64,000 nt of DNA from an uncultured Acidovorax sp. (lineage in GTDB: Bacteria; Pseudomonadota; Gammaproteobacteria; Burkholderiales; Burkholderiaceae_C): NCBI GenBank assembly GCA_913774955.1, contig CAJYKV010000007.1:248001-312000 (forward strand). The letters are read 5' to 3'. Position 1 is the stretch's first letter, and each line of letters opens with the position of its first letter. Positions 41,210 through 50,040 of the stretch are shown here, in pieces. Made by a program: the position numbers and the translations under genes. Under the pieces are notes generated by a model, which saw only the letters and a list, made by a program, of their open reading frames with translations, was not told the origin of the DNA and made no database searches.

Positions 41210-41868
41210 CGACCCAGGACGACGTGATCACGCTGGCTCTCTCCAAGGGCCGGATCTTCGAGGAAACCCTGCCGCTGCTCGCGGCGGCGGGCATCGAGGT
41301 GCTGGAGGATCCGGAAAAGTCGCGCAAGCTGATCCTGCCGACCAACCGGCCCGAGGTGCGCGTGGTGCTGGTGCGCGCCACCGACGTGCCCACCTATGTG
41401 CAGTACGGCGGCGCCGACCTCGGCGTGACCGGCAAGGACACGCTCATCGAGCACGGCGGCCAGGGGCTCTACCAGCCGCTCGACCTGCAGATCGCCAAGT
41501 GCCGCGTGAGCGTGGCGGTGCGGCAGGACTTCGACTACGCCAGCGCCGTCCGGCAGGGCGCGCGCCTGAACGTGGCCACCAAATACACGAGCATCGCGCG
41601 CGACTTCTTCGCGGCCAAGGGCGTGCACGTGGACATGATCAAGCTCTACGGCAGCATGGAGCTGGCGCCGCTCACCGGTCTGGCCGACGCCATCGTGGAT
41701 CTGGTCTCGACCGGCAGCACGCTGCGCGCCAACCATCTGGTGGAAGTGGAGCGCATCATGGATATCAGTTCGCACCTGGTGGTGAACCAGGCCGCGCTGA
41801 AGCTCAAGCGCGAGCCGCTGCGCCGCATCATCGATGCCTTCGCCGCGGCGACCGAGCGAAAAAGCTGA
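41206..41868 (+). CDS. hisG: ATP phosphoribosyltransferase, short form
   Basis: 220 residues: the short HisG form, lacking the C-terminal regulatory domain. It condenses ATP and PRPP in the first step of histidine synthesis. [42 protein letters not shown] and [32 protein letters not shown] are typical, the last being the PRPP site. Short HisG needs the HisZ subunit for activity and feedback control; hisZ is not in this window. Confidence 0.96.
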   Translation: MTTQDDVITLALSKGRIFEETLPLLAAAGIEVLEDPEKSRKLILPTNRPEVRVVLVRATDVPTYVQYGGADLGVTGKDTLIEHGGQGLYQPLDLQIAKCRVSVAVRQDFDYASAVRQGARLNVATKYTSIARDFFAAKGVHVDMIKLYGSMELAPLTGLADAIVDLVSTGSTLRANHLVEVERIMDISSHLVVNQAALKLKREPLRRIIDAFAAATERKS

Positions 41869-41972
41869 AATCCGCTGCATGGATGAGTCTTTGCCGAAAT
41901 AGACGCCAAAATGAGAATGCCGGGAAAATCGTTTCCTGGTGCATCATTTGTTTCAAATCGGAGGGAATCCCC

Positions 41973-42326
41973 ATGTCCAAGAAATTTCTGCTGCTCGGCA
42001 GCCTGGCCCTGAGCGGTGCCGCCTTCGCCGCCGACGCGGATTTCACGCTGGTCAACCGCACGGGCTATGCACTCAACGAAGTGTTCGTCTCGCCCACGAA
42101 AATGGACAATTGGGGATCCGACCGCCTGGGCAAGAGCCAGCTCGCCAACGGCGCGTCCCGCAAGTTCAAGTTCGGCGACACCAAGCACTGCGTCCAGGAC
42201 ATCAAGGTGGTGTTCGCCGACGATGGTTCCGAAGTCGAGTGGGAGGGGCTGGACCTCTGCGAGCTCGACAAGATCACCCTGAAGTACAACCGCAAGACCC
42301 GCGAAGTGTCGGCCGAGACGGAATAA
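41973..42326 (+). CDS. Small exported protein, function unknown
   Basis: 117 residues with a clear Sec signal (MSKKFLLLGSLALSGAAFAA, cleaved near residue 20). The mature part is an all-beta type with ADFTLVNRTGYALNEVFVSP, WGSDRLG, FKFGDTKHCVQDIKVVFADDG and LDLCELDKITLKYNRKT. The two Cys (C73, C96) probably form a periplasmic disulfide. Similar small proteins are common in proteobacteria, sometimes with misleading database names. GGAGGGAA precedes the ATG. It sits between hisG and hisD but has no evident link to histidine synthesis. Confidence 0.8.
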   Translation: MSKKFLLLGSLALSGAAFAADADFTLVNRTGYALNEVFVSPTKMDNWGSDRLGKSQLANGASRKFKFGDTKHCVQDIKVVFADDGSEVEWEGLDLCELDKITLKYNRKTREVSAETE

Positions 42327-42362
42327 GCCAAGTCTCTGCCGGCGAGTCGCCCCGAAAGATCC

Positions 42363-43676
42363 ATGAAAGCCACGCCCGCCCGCCTGCATACCGAGAGTGC
42401 CGATTTCGAGTCCGCCTTCCGGGAACGCCTGCATTGGTCCGCCGACACCGACGCCGCCATCGAGCAGCGCGTGGCCGACATCCTGGCCGACGTGCAGGCG
42501 CGCGGCGATGCGGCCGTGCTGGAGTACACGGAGCGGTTCGACGGCCTGGCGGCGCCCTCGGTGGCGGCCCTGGAGCTGTCGCAGGCGGAACTGAAAGCCG
42601 CCTTCGATGCCTTGCCCGCGGTGCAGCGCGAGGCGCTCGAAGCCGCTGCGCGCAGGGTGCGCAAGTACCACGAGGCCCAGAAGAGGGCGAGCGGCGAGAG
42701 CTGGAGCTACCGCGACGAAGACGGCACGCTGCTCGGCCAGAAGGTGACACCGCTCGACCGCGTCGGCATCTACGTGCCGGGCGGCAAGGCGGCCTACCCT
42801 TCCAGTGTGCTGATGAACGCCATTCCGGCCCACGTGGCCGGCGTGCAGGACATCATCATGGTAGTGCCCACGCCGCGCGGCGAGAAGAACCCGCTGGTGC
42901 TCGCGGCCGCCTACGTGGCCGGCGTGGGCCGTGCCTTCACGCTCGGCGGCGCGCAGGCCGTGGCCGCGCTGGCCTACGGCACGGCCACCGTGCCGAAGGT
43001 GGACAAGATCACCGGCCCCGGCAATGCCTACGTGGCCAGCGCCAAGAAGCGCGTGTTCGGCACGGTGGGCATCGACATGATCGCCGGCCCGAGCGAGATC
43101 CTGGTGCTGGCCGACGGCACCACGCCGCCCGACTGGGTGGCGATGGACCTGTTCAGCCAGGCCGAGCACGACGAACTGGCGCAGTCCATCCTGCTGTGCC
43201 CGGATGCCGCCTACATCGATGCCGTGCAGGCCGCCATCGACCGCCTGCTGCCCGAGATGCCGCGCGCCGAGATCATCGCCAAGAGCCTCACGGGCCGCGG
43301 CGCGCTGATCCTCACGAAGGACATGGAAGAGGCCTGCGCGATCAGCAACCGCATCGCGCCCGAGCACCTGGAGGTGTCGAGCCGCGATCCGCACCGCTGG
43401 GAGCCGCTGCTGCGCCACGCGGGCGCGATCTTCCTCGGGGCCTATACCAGCGAGAGCCTGGGCGACTACTGCGCAGGCCCGAACCACGTGCTGCCGACCA
43501 GCGGCACCGCGCGGTTCTCGTCGCCGCTGGGCGTGTACGACTTCCAGAAGCGCAGCAGCCTCATCGAGGTGAGCGAGCAGGGCGCGCAGACACTGGGCGC
43601 CATCGCCAGCGTGCTGGCGCACGGCGAGGGGCTGCAGGCGCATGCGCGGGCGGCGGAGATGAGGTTGAAGCAGTAA
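42363..43676 (+). CDS. hisD: Histidinol dehydrogenase
   Basis: 437-residue zinc enzyme that oxidises L-histidinol to histidine, the last step, using two [49 protein letters not shown] and [14 protein letters not shown] are the signature segments; [10 protein letters not shown] and [18 protein letters not shown] carry the zinc and substrate ligands. Length is normal. The operon is interrupted after it by the dispersed repeat. Confidence 0.97.
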   Translation: MKATPARLHTESADFESAFRERLHWSADTDAAIEQRVADILADVQARGDAAVLEYTERFDGLAAPSVAALELSQAELKAAFDALPAVQREALEAAARRVRKYHEAQKRASGESWSYRDEDGTLLGQKVTPLDRVGIYVPGGKAAYPSSVLMNAIPAHVAGVQDIIMVVPTPRGEKNPLVLAAAYVAGVGRAFTLGGAQAVAALAYGTATVPKVDKITGPGNAYVASAKKRVFGTVGIDMIAGPSEILVLADGTTPPDWVAMDLFSQAEHDELAQSILLCPDAAYIDAVQAAIDRLLPEMPRAEIIAKSLTGRGALILTKDMEEACAISNRIAPEHLEVSSRDPHRWEPLLRHAGAIFLGAYTSESLGDYCAGPNHVLPTSGTARFSSPLGVYDFQKRSSLIEVSEQGAQTLGAIASVLAHGEGLQAHARAAEMRLKQ

Positions 43677-43678
43677 CA

Positions 43679-43853
43679 CCCCCCTGAGCGGCTTCGCCGC
43701 TACATGCAGCCGCCAGAGGCGGCAGCCCTTCGGGCAGGCCCGGAGCCGCGGCCCTCAGCCCCCGCTCTCGCCATGCTGCGCATGGCGGGCAGGGGGACGC
43801 AGCCATCGCTGCGGGGCGGTCCTTGCTTGGCTGCTGCTGGCCTGGGCCGCGCC
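43679..43853 (+). repeat. Dispersed intergenic hairpin element, copy 2
   Basis: It begins three bases after the hisD stop with CCCCCCTGAGCGGC. Hairpin 1 is AGCGGC-TTC-GCCGCT (43687-43701), identical to copy 1. About 50 extra bases follow, then hairpin 2 CGCCATG-CTGCG-CATGGCG (43769-43787), GGGGGACGCAGCC, and a tail with GGCTGCTGCTGGCCTGGGC. Hairpin 2 differs from copy 1 at three base pairs, all compensated. The remaining bases to the DUF2917 gene (43854-43993) show nothing recognisable. Confidence 0.85.
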
Positions 43854-43993
43854 AGTTGCTCGAGGCGGTGGGCCATGGCGCAGCATGGAATTTCAGCCAG
43901 TTCAGAACAAGCGTGCTCCATTTCGCGGGGCGTGTCTCGCGGCAAAAGATGCAGCCACTGAGTGGGACGGCACCAGTTTAGGAGTTGCGCCGT

Positions 43994-44344
43994 TCAGGCC
44001 GCCGCGCGCAAGGCCCCTGGCGTGCCGCCTTGCGGCGAGGCCGGCTCCACCACCCATCGCAGTTGCAGCGGTTCGGGGCCGTCGGTGCCGGCGTACAGCC
44101 GGCCGGGGCCGGGCAGGGCCAGGCGCTGGCCCGGTTCCAGGAACCAGTCGTCGCCTTCGCCGTGCTGCGTGATCCAGGCACGGCCGGACAGCACCTGCAG
44201 CGTGGCGCGGCAACCGGGCGCGCAGTCCAGCGCGCGGACCGGCCCGCCGGGGGCCAGCGTGGCCACGAGGGTCTGGGGGGCCACCGCGCGGCGCGGGGCC
44301 AGGCGGCGCAGGAAGGCGAGGGCGGGTGCGGGTGCGGAGTTCAT
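43994..44344 (-). CDS. DUF2917 protein (cupin-like)
   Basis: 116-residue protein of the DUF2917 type with a cupin-like beta-barrel core: LQVLSGRAWITQHGEGDDWFLEPGQRLALP and then LYAGTDGPEPLQLRW. There is no signal peptide. The function of the family is unknown. It is divergent from the MocR-type regulator across a 154-base promoter region with repeated CTGTA/TACAG boxes, so it is the natural candidate target of that regulator. The start is the ATG before NSAPAPALA, with GGGAG just upstream. Confidence 0.75.
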   Translation of the reverse strand: MNSAPAPALAFLRRLAPRRAVAPQTLVATLAPGGPVRALDCAPGCRATLQVLSGRAWITQHGEGDDWFLEPGQRLALPGPGRLYAGTDGPEPLQLRWVVEPASPQGGTPGALRAAA

Positions 44345-44407
44345 GGCTCCCACTGTGTCTGTGCGCTCGCCGCCGCGACAGCCGCAGCCCTGCGGCATCC
44401 GAACCGG

Positions 44408-44488
44408 TACAGAGCGCCGCGCCGCCCACTCTGTACTGCACGACCTGCCGGGCATCTGTACTGCCTCCGGCATGGCGAGGCGATACAG
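44408..44488. promoter_or_regulatory. Repeated CTGTACTGC / TACAG boxes in the divergent DUF2917-MocR promoter
   Basis: CTGTACTGC occurs twice in direct orientation (44431-44439 and 44456-44464, 25 bases apart). Inverted TACAG boxes flank them at 44408-44414 (TACAGAG, facing CTCTGTA at 44429-44435) and 44484-44488. Direct repeats plus inverted boxes are the usual binding pattern of MocR/GabR/PdxR regulators, which also bind their own promoter. Confidence 0.55.
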
Positions 44489-44498
44489 AATCGCTTCG

Positions 44499-45956
44499 AT
44501 GTCCGAGACCGATTCCACCCCGCTGTACCTGCAGATCGCGTCGCAGATGGCCGGGCTGATCCGCAATGGCACCCTGGTGCGCGGAGCGCGCATGCCCTCG
44601 GTGCGCGAACTCGCGCGCCAGCGCGGCGTCGCCCAGAGCACCGTGGTGCAGGCCTACCACTGGCTGGAGGACGCGCAGCTCATCGCGGCGCGGCCGCGCT
44701 CGGGCTATTTCGTCGCGCCGCGGCCGGCCGTGCTGCCCGAGCCGACGGTGTCGCGGGGGCTGCGGCGTCCGCGGGACGTGTCGGTGGATTGGCTGGGCCA
44801 GCGCATCCTGGGTGCCGCGCAGCCGGCGGACGTGGTGTCGTTCAGCAGCGGCACGCCGGGCCCGGACCTGCTCGACGTGGACCGGGTGCGCCGCGCCGTG
44901 GCGCGCTCGGTGCAGCGCCACCGCCAGTTGCTCTGCGTGTACCCGTCGTCCGACGGACATGAAGAGGCCCGCCGCGCGATCGCGCGCTATGCCGTGGGCA
45001 TGGGCTGCAGCCTCGATCCGGAGCGCGTCCTCGTCACCGGCGGCTGCATGGACAGCATCAGCCTGTGCCTGCGCGCCGTCACCCAGCCGGGCGACGTGGT
45101 GGCGCTGGAGTCGCCCACGCATTTTTCCTTCCTCGAAGTGCTGCAGGGCCTGCACCTGAAGGCGCTCGAAATCCCGACCCATCCGCGGCACGGCATCTCG
45201 CTGGATGCGCTGCAGCTCGCGCTGGAGACCCAGCCCGTGAAGGCGCTGATCGTGGTGCCCACCCTGAGCAATCCGCTCGGCGCCTGCATGCCCCAGGCCG
45301 AGCGCCGCCGCCTCGCGCAGCTGGCCGGGCGACACGGGCTGGCGGTGATAGAGGACGCCGTCTACAACGACCTCGCGGAAGCGGACGAGCACCGCCGCAC
45401 CGTCAAATCGCACGACACCACGGGCCATGTGATGCTGTGCAGCTCCTTCTCGAAAACGCTCGCGCCGGGCCTGCGCCTGGGATGGGTGGAGGCCGGCCGG
45501 TGGACCGAAACGCTGCGCCGCATGAAGGACCTGCAGGCCGGCGGGCAGTCGCCGGTGCTGGAGCTGGCCCTCGCCGAGCTGATGTTGCAGACGGGGCATG
45601 CGGCGGCGATGCGCCAGCTGCGCACCGCGGTCGCCGCGCGCATGGACGCCGTGCGGCACGTGATCGCGCAATCCTTCCCTGCGGGCACGCGCGTGAGCGA
45701 TCCCCCCGGCGGGCTGCTGCTGTGGCTGGAACTGCCGCGCGGGCTGGACACCCTGCAGCTCCACCAGGCCTGCCTGGAAGAGCGCATCCTGGTGCCGCCC
45801 GGCACCGTCTTCGGCACGGGCGGGCGCTTTCGCAACTGCCTGCGCATCGGCGTGGGCGGCGACTGGTCGCCCGAGCACACGGCCGCGCTGCAACGGGTGG
45901 GCGCCATCGCCTGCGCGATGCCGACACGGGCGGCCCCGCTGTCCGCTGTGGTGTGA
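44499..45956 (+). CDS. MocR-family transcriptional regulator (GntR helix-turn-helix fused to aminotransferase fold)
   Basis: 485 residues. The N-terminal winged helix-turn-helix (about 1-75) has PLYLQIASQMAGLIRNGTL, MPSVRELARQRGVAQSTVVQAYHWLE. The rest is a class I aminotransferase-like domain with TGGCMDSISLCLRAV, VPTLSNPLGACMP, VIEDAVYNDLAE and the PLP lysine K319 in CSSFSKTLAPGLRLGW. Such proteins bind PLP as a coregulator and do not usually transaminate. The open frame upstream is antisense to DUF2917; the ATG at 44499 begins at the family N-terminus. It lies inside the his gene region but faces the same way as hisC. Confidence 0.92.
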   Translation: MSETDSTPLYLQIASQMAGLIRNGTLVRGARMPSVRELARQRGVAQSTVVQAYHWLEDAQLIAARPRSGYFVAPRPAVLPEPTVSRGLRRPRDVSVDWLGQRILGAAQPADVVSFSSGTPGPDLLDVDRVRRAVARSVQRHRQLLCVYPSSDGHEEARRAIARYAVGMGCSLDPERVLVTGGCMDSISLCLRAVTQPGDVVALESPTHFSFLEVLQGLHLKALEIPTHPRHGISLDALQLALETQPVKALIVVPTLSNPLGACMPQAERRRLAQLAGRHGLAVIEDAVYNDLAEADEHRRTVKSHDTTGHVMLCSSFSKTLAPGLRLGWVEAGRWTETLRRMKDLQAGGQSPVLELALAELMLQTGHAAAMRQLRTAVAARMDAVRHVIAQSFPAGTRVSDPPGGLLLWLELPRGLDTLQLHQACLEERILVPPGTVFGTGGRFRNCLRIGVGGDWSPEHTAALQRVGAIACAMPTRAAPLSAVV

Positions 45957-45961
45957 GAGCG

Positions 45962-45992
45962 CCACGAACTTCGTGGTGCACGAGGTTCGTGG
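45962..45992. promoter_or_regulatory. Tandem palindromes, likely antitoxin operator
   Basis: CCACGAACTTCGTGG (45962-45976) is a perfect palindrome around a central C. GCACGAGGTTCGTGG (45978-45992) is a degenerate second copy 16 bases on. They end 23 bases before the antitoxin start, where ribbon-helix-helix antitoxins bind paired operators to autoregulate. Confidence 0.65.
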
Positions 45993-46015
45993 TGAATTCG
46001 GGTACCATCCGGACC

Positions 46016-46258
46016 GTGAAGAACGTCACCATCACCATGGACGACCCGGTCGCCGAATGGGTCCGCGTCGAAGCCGCCCGGCGCGGTACCAGCGTGTCCC
46101 GCATGCTGGGCGAATGGCTGGCGGAAAAGATGCGCCAGGAAGACGCGTATGCCCAGGCGATGCGCGAGGCCTTGGCGTTCGAAACCTGGGGCGCATCGGC
46201 ACGCCCCTACCTGGCACGTCCCGAACTGATGGAGCGCGAGGAGCCGCCTGCGCCATGA
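46016..46258 (+). CDS. Ribbon-helix-helix antitoxin of a VapBC-like pair
   Basis: 80 residues. The N-terminal strand and helices (KNVTITMDDPVAEWVRVEAARRGTSVSRMLGEWL) are a ribbon-helix-helix DNA-binding domain; the C-terminal half is acidic and would wrap the toxin. The start is GTG, immediately before the conserved strand; no ATG fits. Its stop overlaps the start of the PIN-domain gene (ATGA), the usual antitoxin-toxin coupling. The tandem palindromes upstream fit autoregulation. Confidence 0.85.
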   Translation: MKNVTITMDDPVAEWVRVEAARRGTSVSRMLGEWLAEKMRQEDAYAQAMREALAFETWGASARPYLARPELMEREEPPAP

Positions 46259-46704
46259 GCACGCCGCTGTTCGTCGATACCGGCGTGCTGCTCAGCAGCG
46301 TGGACGACCGCGACCCCGCCCGCCAGGCCCGTGCCCGCGAGTGGCTGGCGCTGTGCTGGAGCACGCGCCGCGGCCGCATCAGCTCGCAGGTGCTCAACGA
46401 GCTCTACCACAACGCCGTGGCCTGCTTTCCGGGCCCCGAGACGCTGCATCTGGTGCGCGCGCAGGTGCGCCGCCTGCGCGTCTGGCAGCCGCCGCACCTC
46501 GACGCCTACGTGGTCGACGGCGCCTGGGACCTGCAGGACCGCTACGGCCTGAGCTACTGGAACGCGCTCATCGTCGCCTCCGCGCACCAGCAGGGCTGCC
46601 GCCACGTGCTGGGCGACGTGCTGCCCCACGGCCAGCGCTACGACGCCGTGCGCGCCGTGAACCCTTTCCTCGTTACTCCCGACGCACTGGAATCGCTCGA
46701 ATGA
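46255..46704 (+). CDS. PIN-domain toxin (VapC-like) with an Asp-to-Asn change
   Basis: 149-residue PIN-domain protein, predicted RNase. Acidic active-site positions visible are the Asp in LFVDTGVLLSS, the Glu in SSQVLNELYHNA and the Asp in HVLGDVLPHGQ. At the third position this PIN subgroup usually has SYWDALI; here it is SYWNALIVASAH, so Asp is replaced by Asn. This may weaken or abolish catalysis. The stop overlaps the hisC start (ATGA), so the toxin gene is translationally fused to the histidine operon. Confidence 0.85.
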   Translation: MSTPLFVDTGVLLSSVDDRDPARQARAREWLALCWSTRRGRISSQVLNELYHNAVACFPGPETLHLVRAQVRRLRVWQPPHLDAYVVDGAWDLQDRYGLSYWNALIVASAHQQGCRHVLGDVLPHGQRYDAVRAVNPFLVTPDALESLE

Positions 46705-47813
46705 CCGACACCCTCGCCGCCGCGCTCGGCCGCATCCGCCCCGACGTCCGCGCCATGCACGCCTACGCCGTGCAGCCCGCCACCGGCGTGCTCAAGATGG
46801 ACGCGATGGAAAATCCGTTCCCGCTGCCGCCGGAGCTGCAGGAGGCGCTGGGCCGGCGCCTCGGCGCGCTGGCGCTGAACCGCTACCCCGGCGCGCGGCT
46901 GGCGGACCTGAAAGTTGCGCTCGCCGCGCACATCGGCATGCCGGAGGGCTTCTCGATGGTGCTGGGCAACGGCTCGGACGAGATCATCACGCTGCTGGCG
47001 CTGGCCTGCGCGCGGCCCGGCACGGGCGAGCGCGCCACCATGCTCGCGCCCATGCCCGGGTTCGTGATGTACCCCATGAGCGCGCAGCTGCAGGGGCTGG
47101 ACTTCGTGGGCGTGCCGCTCACCGCCGACTTCGAACTCGATGAACCCGCCATGCTCGCCGCCATCGCGCAGCACCGCCCGGCGATCACCTACCTGGCCTA
47201 TCCGAACAACCCCACGGCCACGCTGTGGGACGAGGGGGCGGTGCAGCGCATCATCGACGCAGTGGGCGCGCAGGGCGGCATCGTGGTGATGGACGAGGCC
47301 TACCAGCCCTTCGCGAGCCGCACCTGGCTGGACCGCATGCGCGCCGAGCCCGCGCGCAACGCCCACGTGCTGCTGATGCGCACGCTCAGCAAGTTCGGCC
47401 TGGCCGGCGTGCGCCTGGGCTACCTCGCGGGCCCGGCGGCGCTCGTGGACGAGATCGAGAAGGTGCGCCCGCCCTACAACGTGAGCGTGCTCAACTGCGA
47501 GGCCGCGCTGTTCGCGCTGGAGCGTGCGCAGGTATTTGCCGCCCAGGCCGCCGAGCTGCGGGCCGCGCGCGCGCATCTCATCGCCGCGCTGCGCGCCATG
47601 CCGGGCGTCGAACGCGTGTGGGACAGCGAGGCCAACATGGTGCTGGTGCGCGTGCCCGACGCGGCGCGGGCCTTCGAGGGCATGAAGGCCCGCAAGGTCC
47701 TCGTCAAGAACGTTTCTACAATGCATCCCTTGCTGGCCCGCTGCCTGCGCCTCACGGTGGGCAGCGAAGCCGACAACGCCCAGATGCTCGACGCACTCCA
47801 GGCTTCCCTATGA
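46701..47813 (+). CDS. hisC: Histidinol-phosphate aminotransferase
   Basis: 370-residue class I/II PLP aminotransferase that makes L-histidinol phosphate from imidazole-acetol phosphate. [45 protein letters not shown] and the PLP lysine K231 in [15 protein letters not shown] are typical; [10 protein letters not shown] is the C-terminal phosphate-binding Arg region. Its ATG overlaps the toxin stop, and its own stop overlaps hisB. Confidence 0.96.
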   Translation: MTDTLAAALGRIRPDVRAMHAYAVQPATGVLKMDAMENPFPLPPELQEALGRRLGALALNRYPGARLADLKVALAAHIGMPEGFSMVLGNGSDEIITLLALACARPGTGERATMLAPMPGFVMYPMSAQLQGLDFVGVPLTADFELDEPAMLAAIAQHRPAITYLAYPNNPTATLWDEGAVQRIIDAVGAQGGIVVMDEAYQPFASRTWLDRMRAEPARNAHVLLMRTLSKFGLAGVRLGYLAGPAALVDEIEKVRPPYNVSVLNCEAALFALERAQVFAAQAAELRAARAHLIAALRAMPGVERVWDSEANMVLVRVPDAARAFEGMKARKVLVKNVSTMHPLLARCLRLTVGSEADNAQMLDALQASL

Positions 47814-48451
47814 CTTCCTCCTCCGCACTCGTTCCCTCCACCGCCCCCGAGGGCCCCGGCGCCGACCGCACGGCCGAGGTCGCCCGCAACACCGCCGAAA
47901 CCCGCATCCGCGTGCGCGTGAACCTCGACGGCACGGGCGCGGCGCGCCTGTCCTCGGGCATCGGCTTCTTCGACCACATGCTCGACCAGATCGCGCGGCA
48001 CGGCCTGATCGATCTGGACATCGAGTGCGAGGGCGATCTGCACATCGACGGCCACCACACGGTGGAGGACGTGGGCATCACGCTGGGCCAGGCGTTCGCG
48101 CGGGCCGTGGGCGACAAGAAGGGCATCCGCCGCTACGGCCATGCCTACGTGCCGCTCGACGAGGCGCTCTCGCGCGTGGTGGTCGATTTCTCGGGCCGGC
48201 CGGGCCTGCACATGGACGTGAAGTTCACGGCCGGCAGCATCGGCCAGCTCGACACCCAGCTGGTCTACGAGTTCTTCCAGGGCTTCGTGAACCATGCGGG
48301 CGTGACGCTGCACATCGACAACCTGAAGGGCTTCAACGCACACCACCAGTGCGAGACGATCTTCAAGGCCTTCGCCCGCGCGCTGCGCTTCGCACTGGAG
48401 CGCGATCCGCGCTCGGCCGGCGTCATCCCCTCCACCAAAGGCTCGCTGTAG
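47810..48451 (+). CDS. hisB: Imidazoleglycerol-phosphate dehydratase
   Basis: 213-residue monofunctional HisB. It dehydrates imidazole glycerol phosphate with two manganese ions. The metal-binding motifs are [24 protein letters not shown], and [18 protein letters not shown]. The bifunctional HisB phosphatase domain of E. coli is absent. About 20 residues precede the conserved core. It is coupled to hisC by ATGA. Confidence 0.97.
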   Translation: MTSSSALVPSTAPEGPGADRTAEVARNTAETRIRVRVNLDGTGAARLSSGIGFFDHMLDQIARHGLIDLDIECEGDLHIDGHHTVEDVGITLGQAFARAVGDKKGIRRYGHAYVPLDEALSRVVVDFSGRPGLHMDVKFTAGSIGQLDTQLVYEFFQGFVNHAGVTLHIDNLKGFNAHHQCETIFKAFARALRFALERDPRSAGVIPSTKGSL

Positions 48452-48453
48452 CC

Positions 48454-49122
48454 ATGAATCTCGCATCGAAGACCGTCGCCGTCGTGGATTACGGCATGGG
48501 CAACCTGCGCTCGGTGTCGCAGGCCGTGCAGGCCGCCGCCGAAGGCAGCGGCTGGACCGTGGTCGTGACCTCGCGCCCCGAGGACGTGCGCGCCGCGCAG
48601 CGCGTGGTGCTGCCGGGGCAGGGCGCCATGCCGGACTGCATGCGCGAGCTGCGCGAATCCGGGCTGCAGGAATCCGTGCTGGAGGCCGCGGCCACCAAGC
48701 CGCTTTTCGGCGTCTGCGTGGGCATGCAGATGCTGCTGGACCACAGCGCCGAGGGCGACACCCCGGGCCTGGGGCTGATCCCGGGCGACGTGGTGCGCTT
48801 CGACCTGGCCGGCCACCTGCAGCCGGACGGCAGCCGCTACAAGGTGCCGCAGATGGGCTGGAACCGCGTGCGGCAGGTGCCGCACGGCGGGGCCGTGCAC
48901 CCGGTGTGGGCCGGCATTCCGGACGACAGCTACTTCTACTTCGTGCACAGTTTCCATGCGCTGCCGCGCGATGCGGCGCACACTGCAGGGGAAACCGATT
49001 ACGGCGGCCGCTTTGCATCCGCCGTGGCCCGCGATAATATTTTCGCCACCCAATTCCATCCCGAGAAAAGTTCCGAGCACGGCCTGGCGCTCTACCGCAA
49101 CTTCCTCCACTGGAATCCCTGA
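48454..49122 (+). CDS. hisH: Imidazole glycerol phosphate synthase, glutaminase subunit
   Basis: 222-residue class I glutamine amidotransferase that feeds ammonia to HisF. The nucleophile is Cys88 in [12 protein letters not shown]; the His-Glu pair is in [37 protein letters not shown] and VPQMGWNRV are family hallmarks. Starts two bases after hisB. Its partner hisF is not in the window. Confidence 0.96.
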   Translation: MNLASKTVAVVDYGMGNLRSVSQAVQAAAEGSGWTVVVTSRPEDVRAAQRVVLPGQGAMPDCMRELRESGLQESVLEAAATKPLFGVCVGMQMLLDHSAEGDTPGLGLIPGDVVRFDLAGHLQPDGSRYKVPQMGWNRVRQVPHGGAVHPVWAGIPDDSYFYFVHSFHALPRDAAHTAGETDYGGRFASAVARDNIFATQFHPEKSSEHGLALYRNFLHWNP

Positions 49123-49200
49123 CGCTCCGTCTCCCCACTTCCCTCCCACCCCGGCCGGACCCCCATCCGCCACGGCATTCCTTCATCTTTTTTCTCCATC

Positions 49201-49953
49201 ATGCTGCTCATCCCCGCCATCGACCTCAAGGACGGACACTGCGTGCGCCTCAAGCAAGGTGACATGGATCAATCCACCACCTTCGGCGAAGACCCGGCGG
49301 CCATGGCGCGCAAATGGGTGGATGCCGGCGCCCGGCGCCTGCACCTCGTGGACCTGAACGGCGCCTTCGCCGGCACGCCCAAGAATTACGCCGCGATCAA
49401 GGCCATCCTCAAGGAGGTGGGCGACGACCTGCCCGTGCAGCTGGGCGGCGGCATCCGCGACCTGGACACGATCGAGAAATACATCGACGGCGGCCTGCGC
49501 TACGTGATCATCGGCACCGCGGCCGTGAAGAATCCGGGGTTCCTGAAGGACGCCTGCAGCGCCTTCGGTGGCCACATCATCGTGGGCCTGGACGCCAAGG
49601 ACGGCAAGGTCGCCACCGACGGCTGGAGCAAGCTCACCGGCCACGAGGTGGTCGATCTCGCGAAGAAGTTCGAGGACTGGGGCGTCGAGTCCATCGTCTA
49701 CACCGACATCGGCCGCGACGGCATGCTCTCTGGCATCAACATCGAGGCCACGGTGAAGCTGGCCCAGGCCCTCACCATCCCCGTCATCGCCTCCGGCGGC
49801 CTGGCCGGCATGGCCGACATCGAGCAGCTCTGCGCGGTGGAGAACGAGGGCGTGGAGGGCGTCATCTGCGGCCGCGCGATCTACTCGGGCGACCTCGACT
49901 TCGCTGCCGCGCAGGCCCGCGCGGACGCGCTGAACGGCGGCGTCGCCGCCTGA
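49201..49953 (+). CDS. hisA: Phosphoribosyl-formimino-AICAR phosphate isomerase
   Basis: 250-residue TIM barrel that isomerises ProFAR in histidine synthesis. [19 protein letters not shown] carries the first catalytic Asp, DLNGAFAG follows, [20 protein letters not shown] and [11 protein letters not shown] carry the phosphate sites and second Asp, and [14 protein letters not shown] closes. It is the last his gene here. In related genomes hisF and hisI usually follow; instead the convergent pel cluster begins. Confidence 0.97.
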   Translation: MLLIPAIDLKDGHCVRLKQGDMDQSTTFGEDPAAMARKWVDAGARRLHLVDLNGAFAGTPKNYAAIKAILKEVGDDLPVQLGGGIRDLDTIEKYIDGGLRYVIIGTAAVKNPGFLKDACSAFGGHIIVGLDAKDGKVATDGWSKLTGHEVVDLAKKFEDWGVESIVYTDIGRDGMLSGINIEATVKLAQALTIPVIASGGLAGMADIEQLCAVENEGVEGVICGRAIYSGDLDFAAAQARADALNGGVAA

Positions 49954-50040
49954 TCCCCCGCGCCGCGCAACGCAGCGCGCAGCGGGGCGGCGCGCACGCC
50001 CACTGCCGGCGCCCCGCGGGCGGGGCTGGTCGGTCTGAGC

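Noticed and set aside
49954-50040. G+C-rich hairpins between hisA and the spherulin-4 gene as a terminator
   Set aside because: Stems such as GCCCCGC/GCGGGGC exist, but no T-tract follows on either strand, so termination is not supported.
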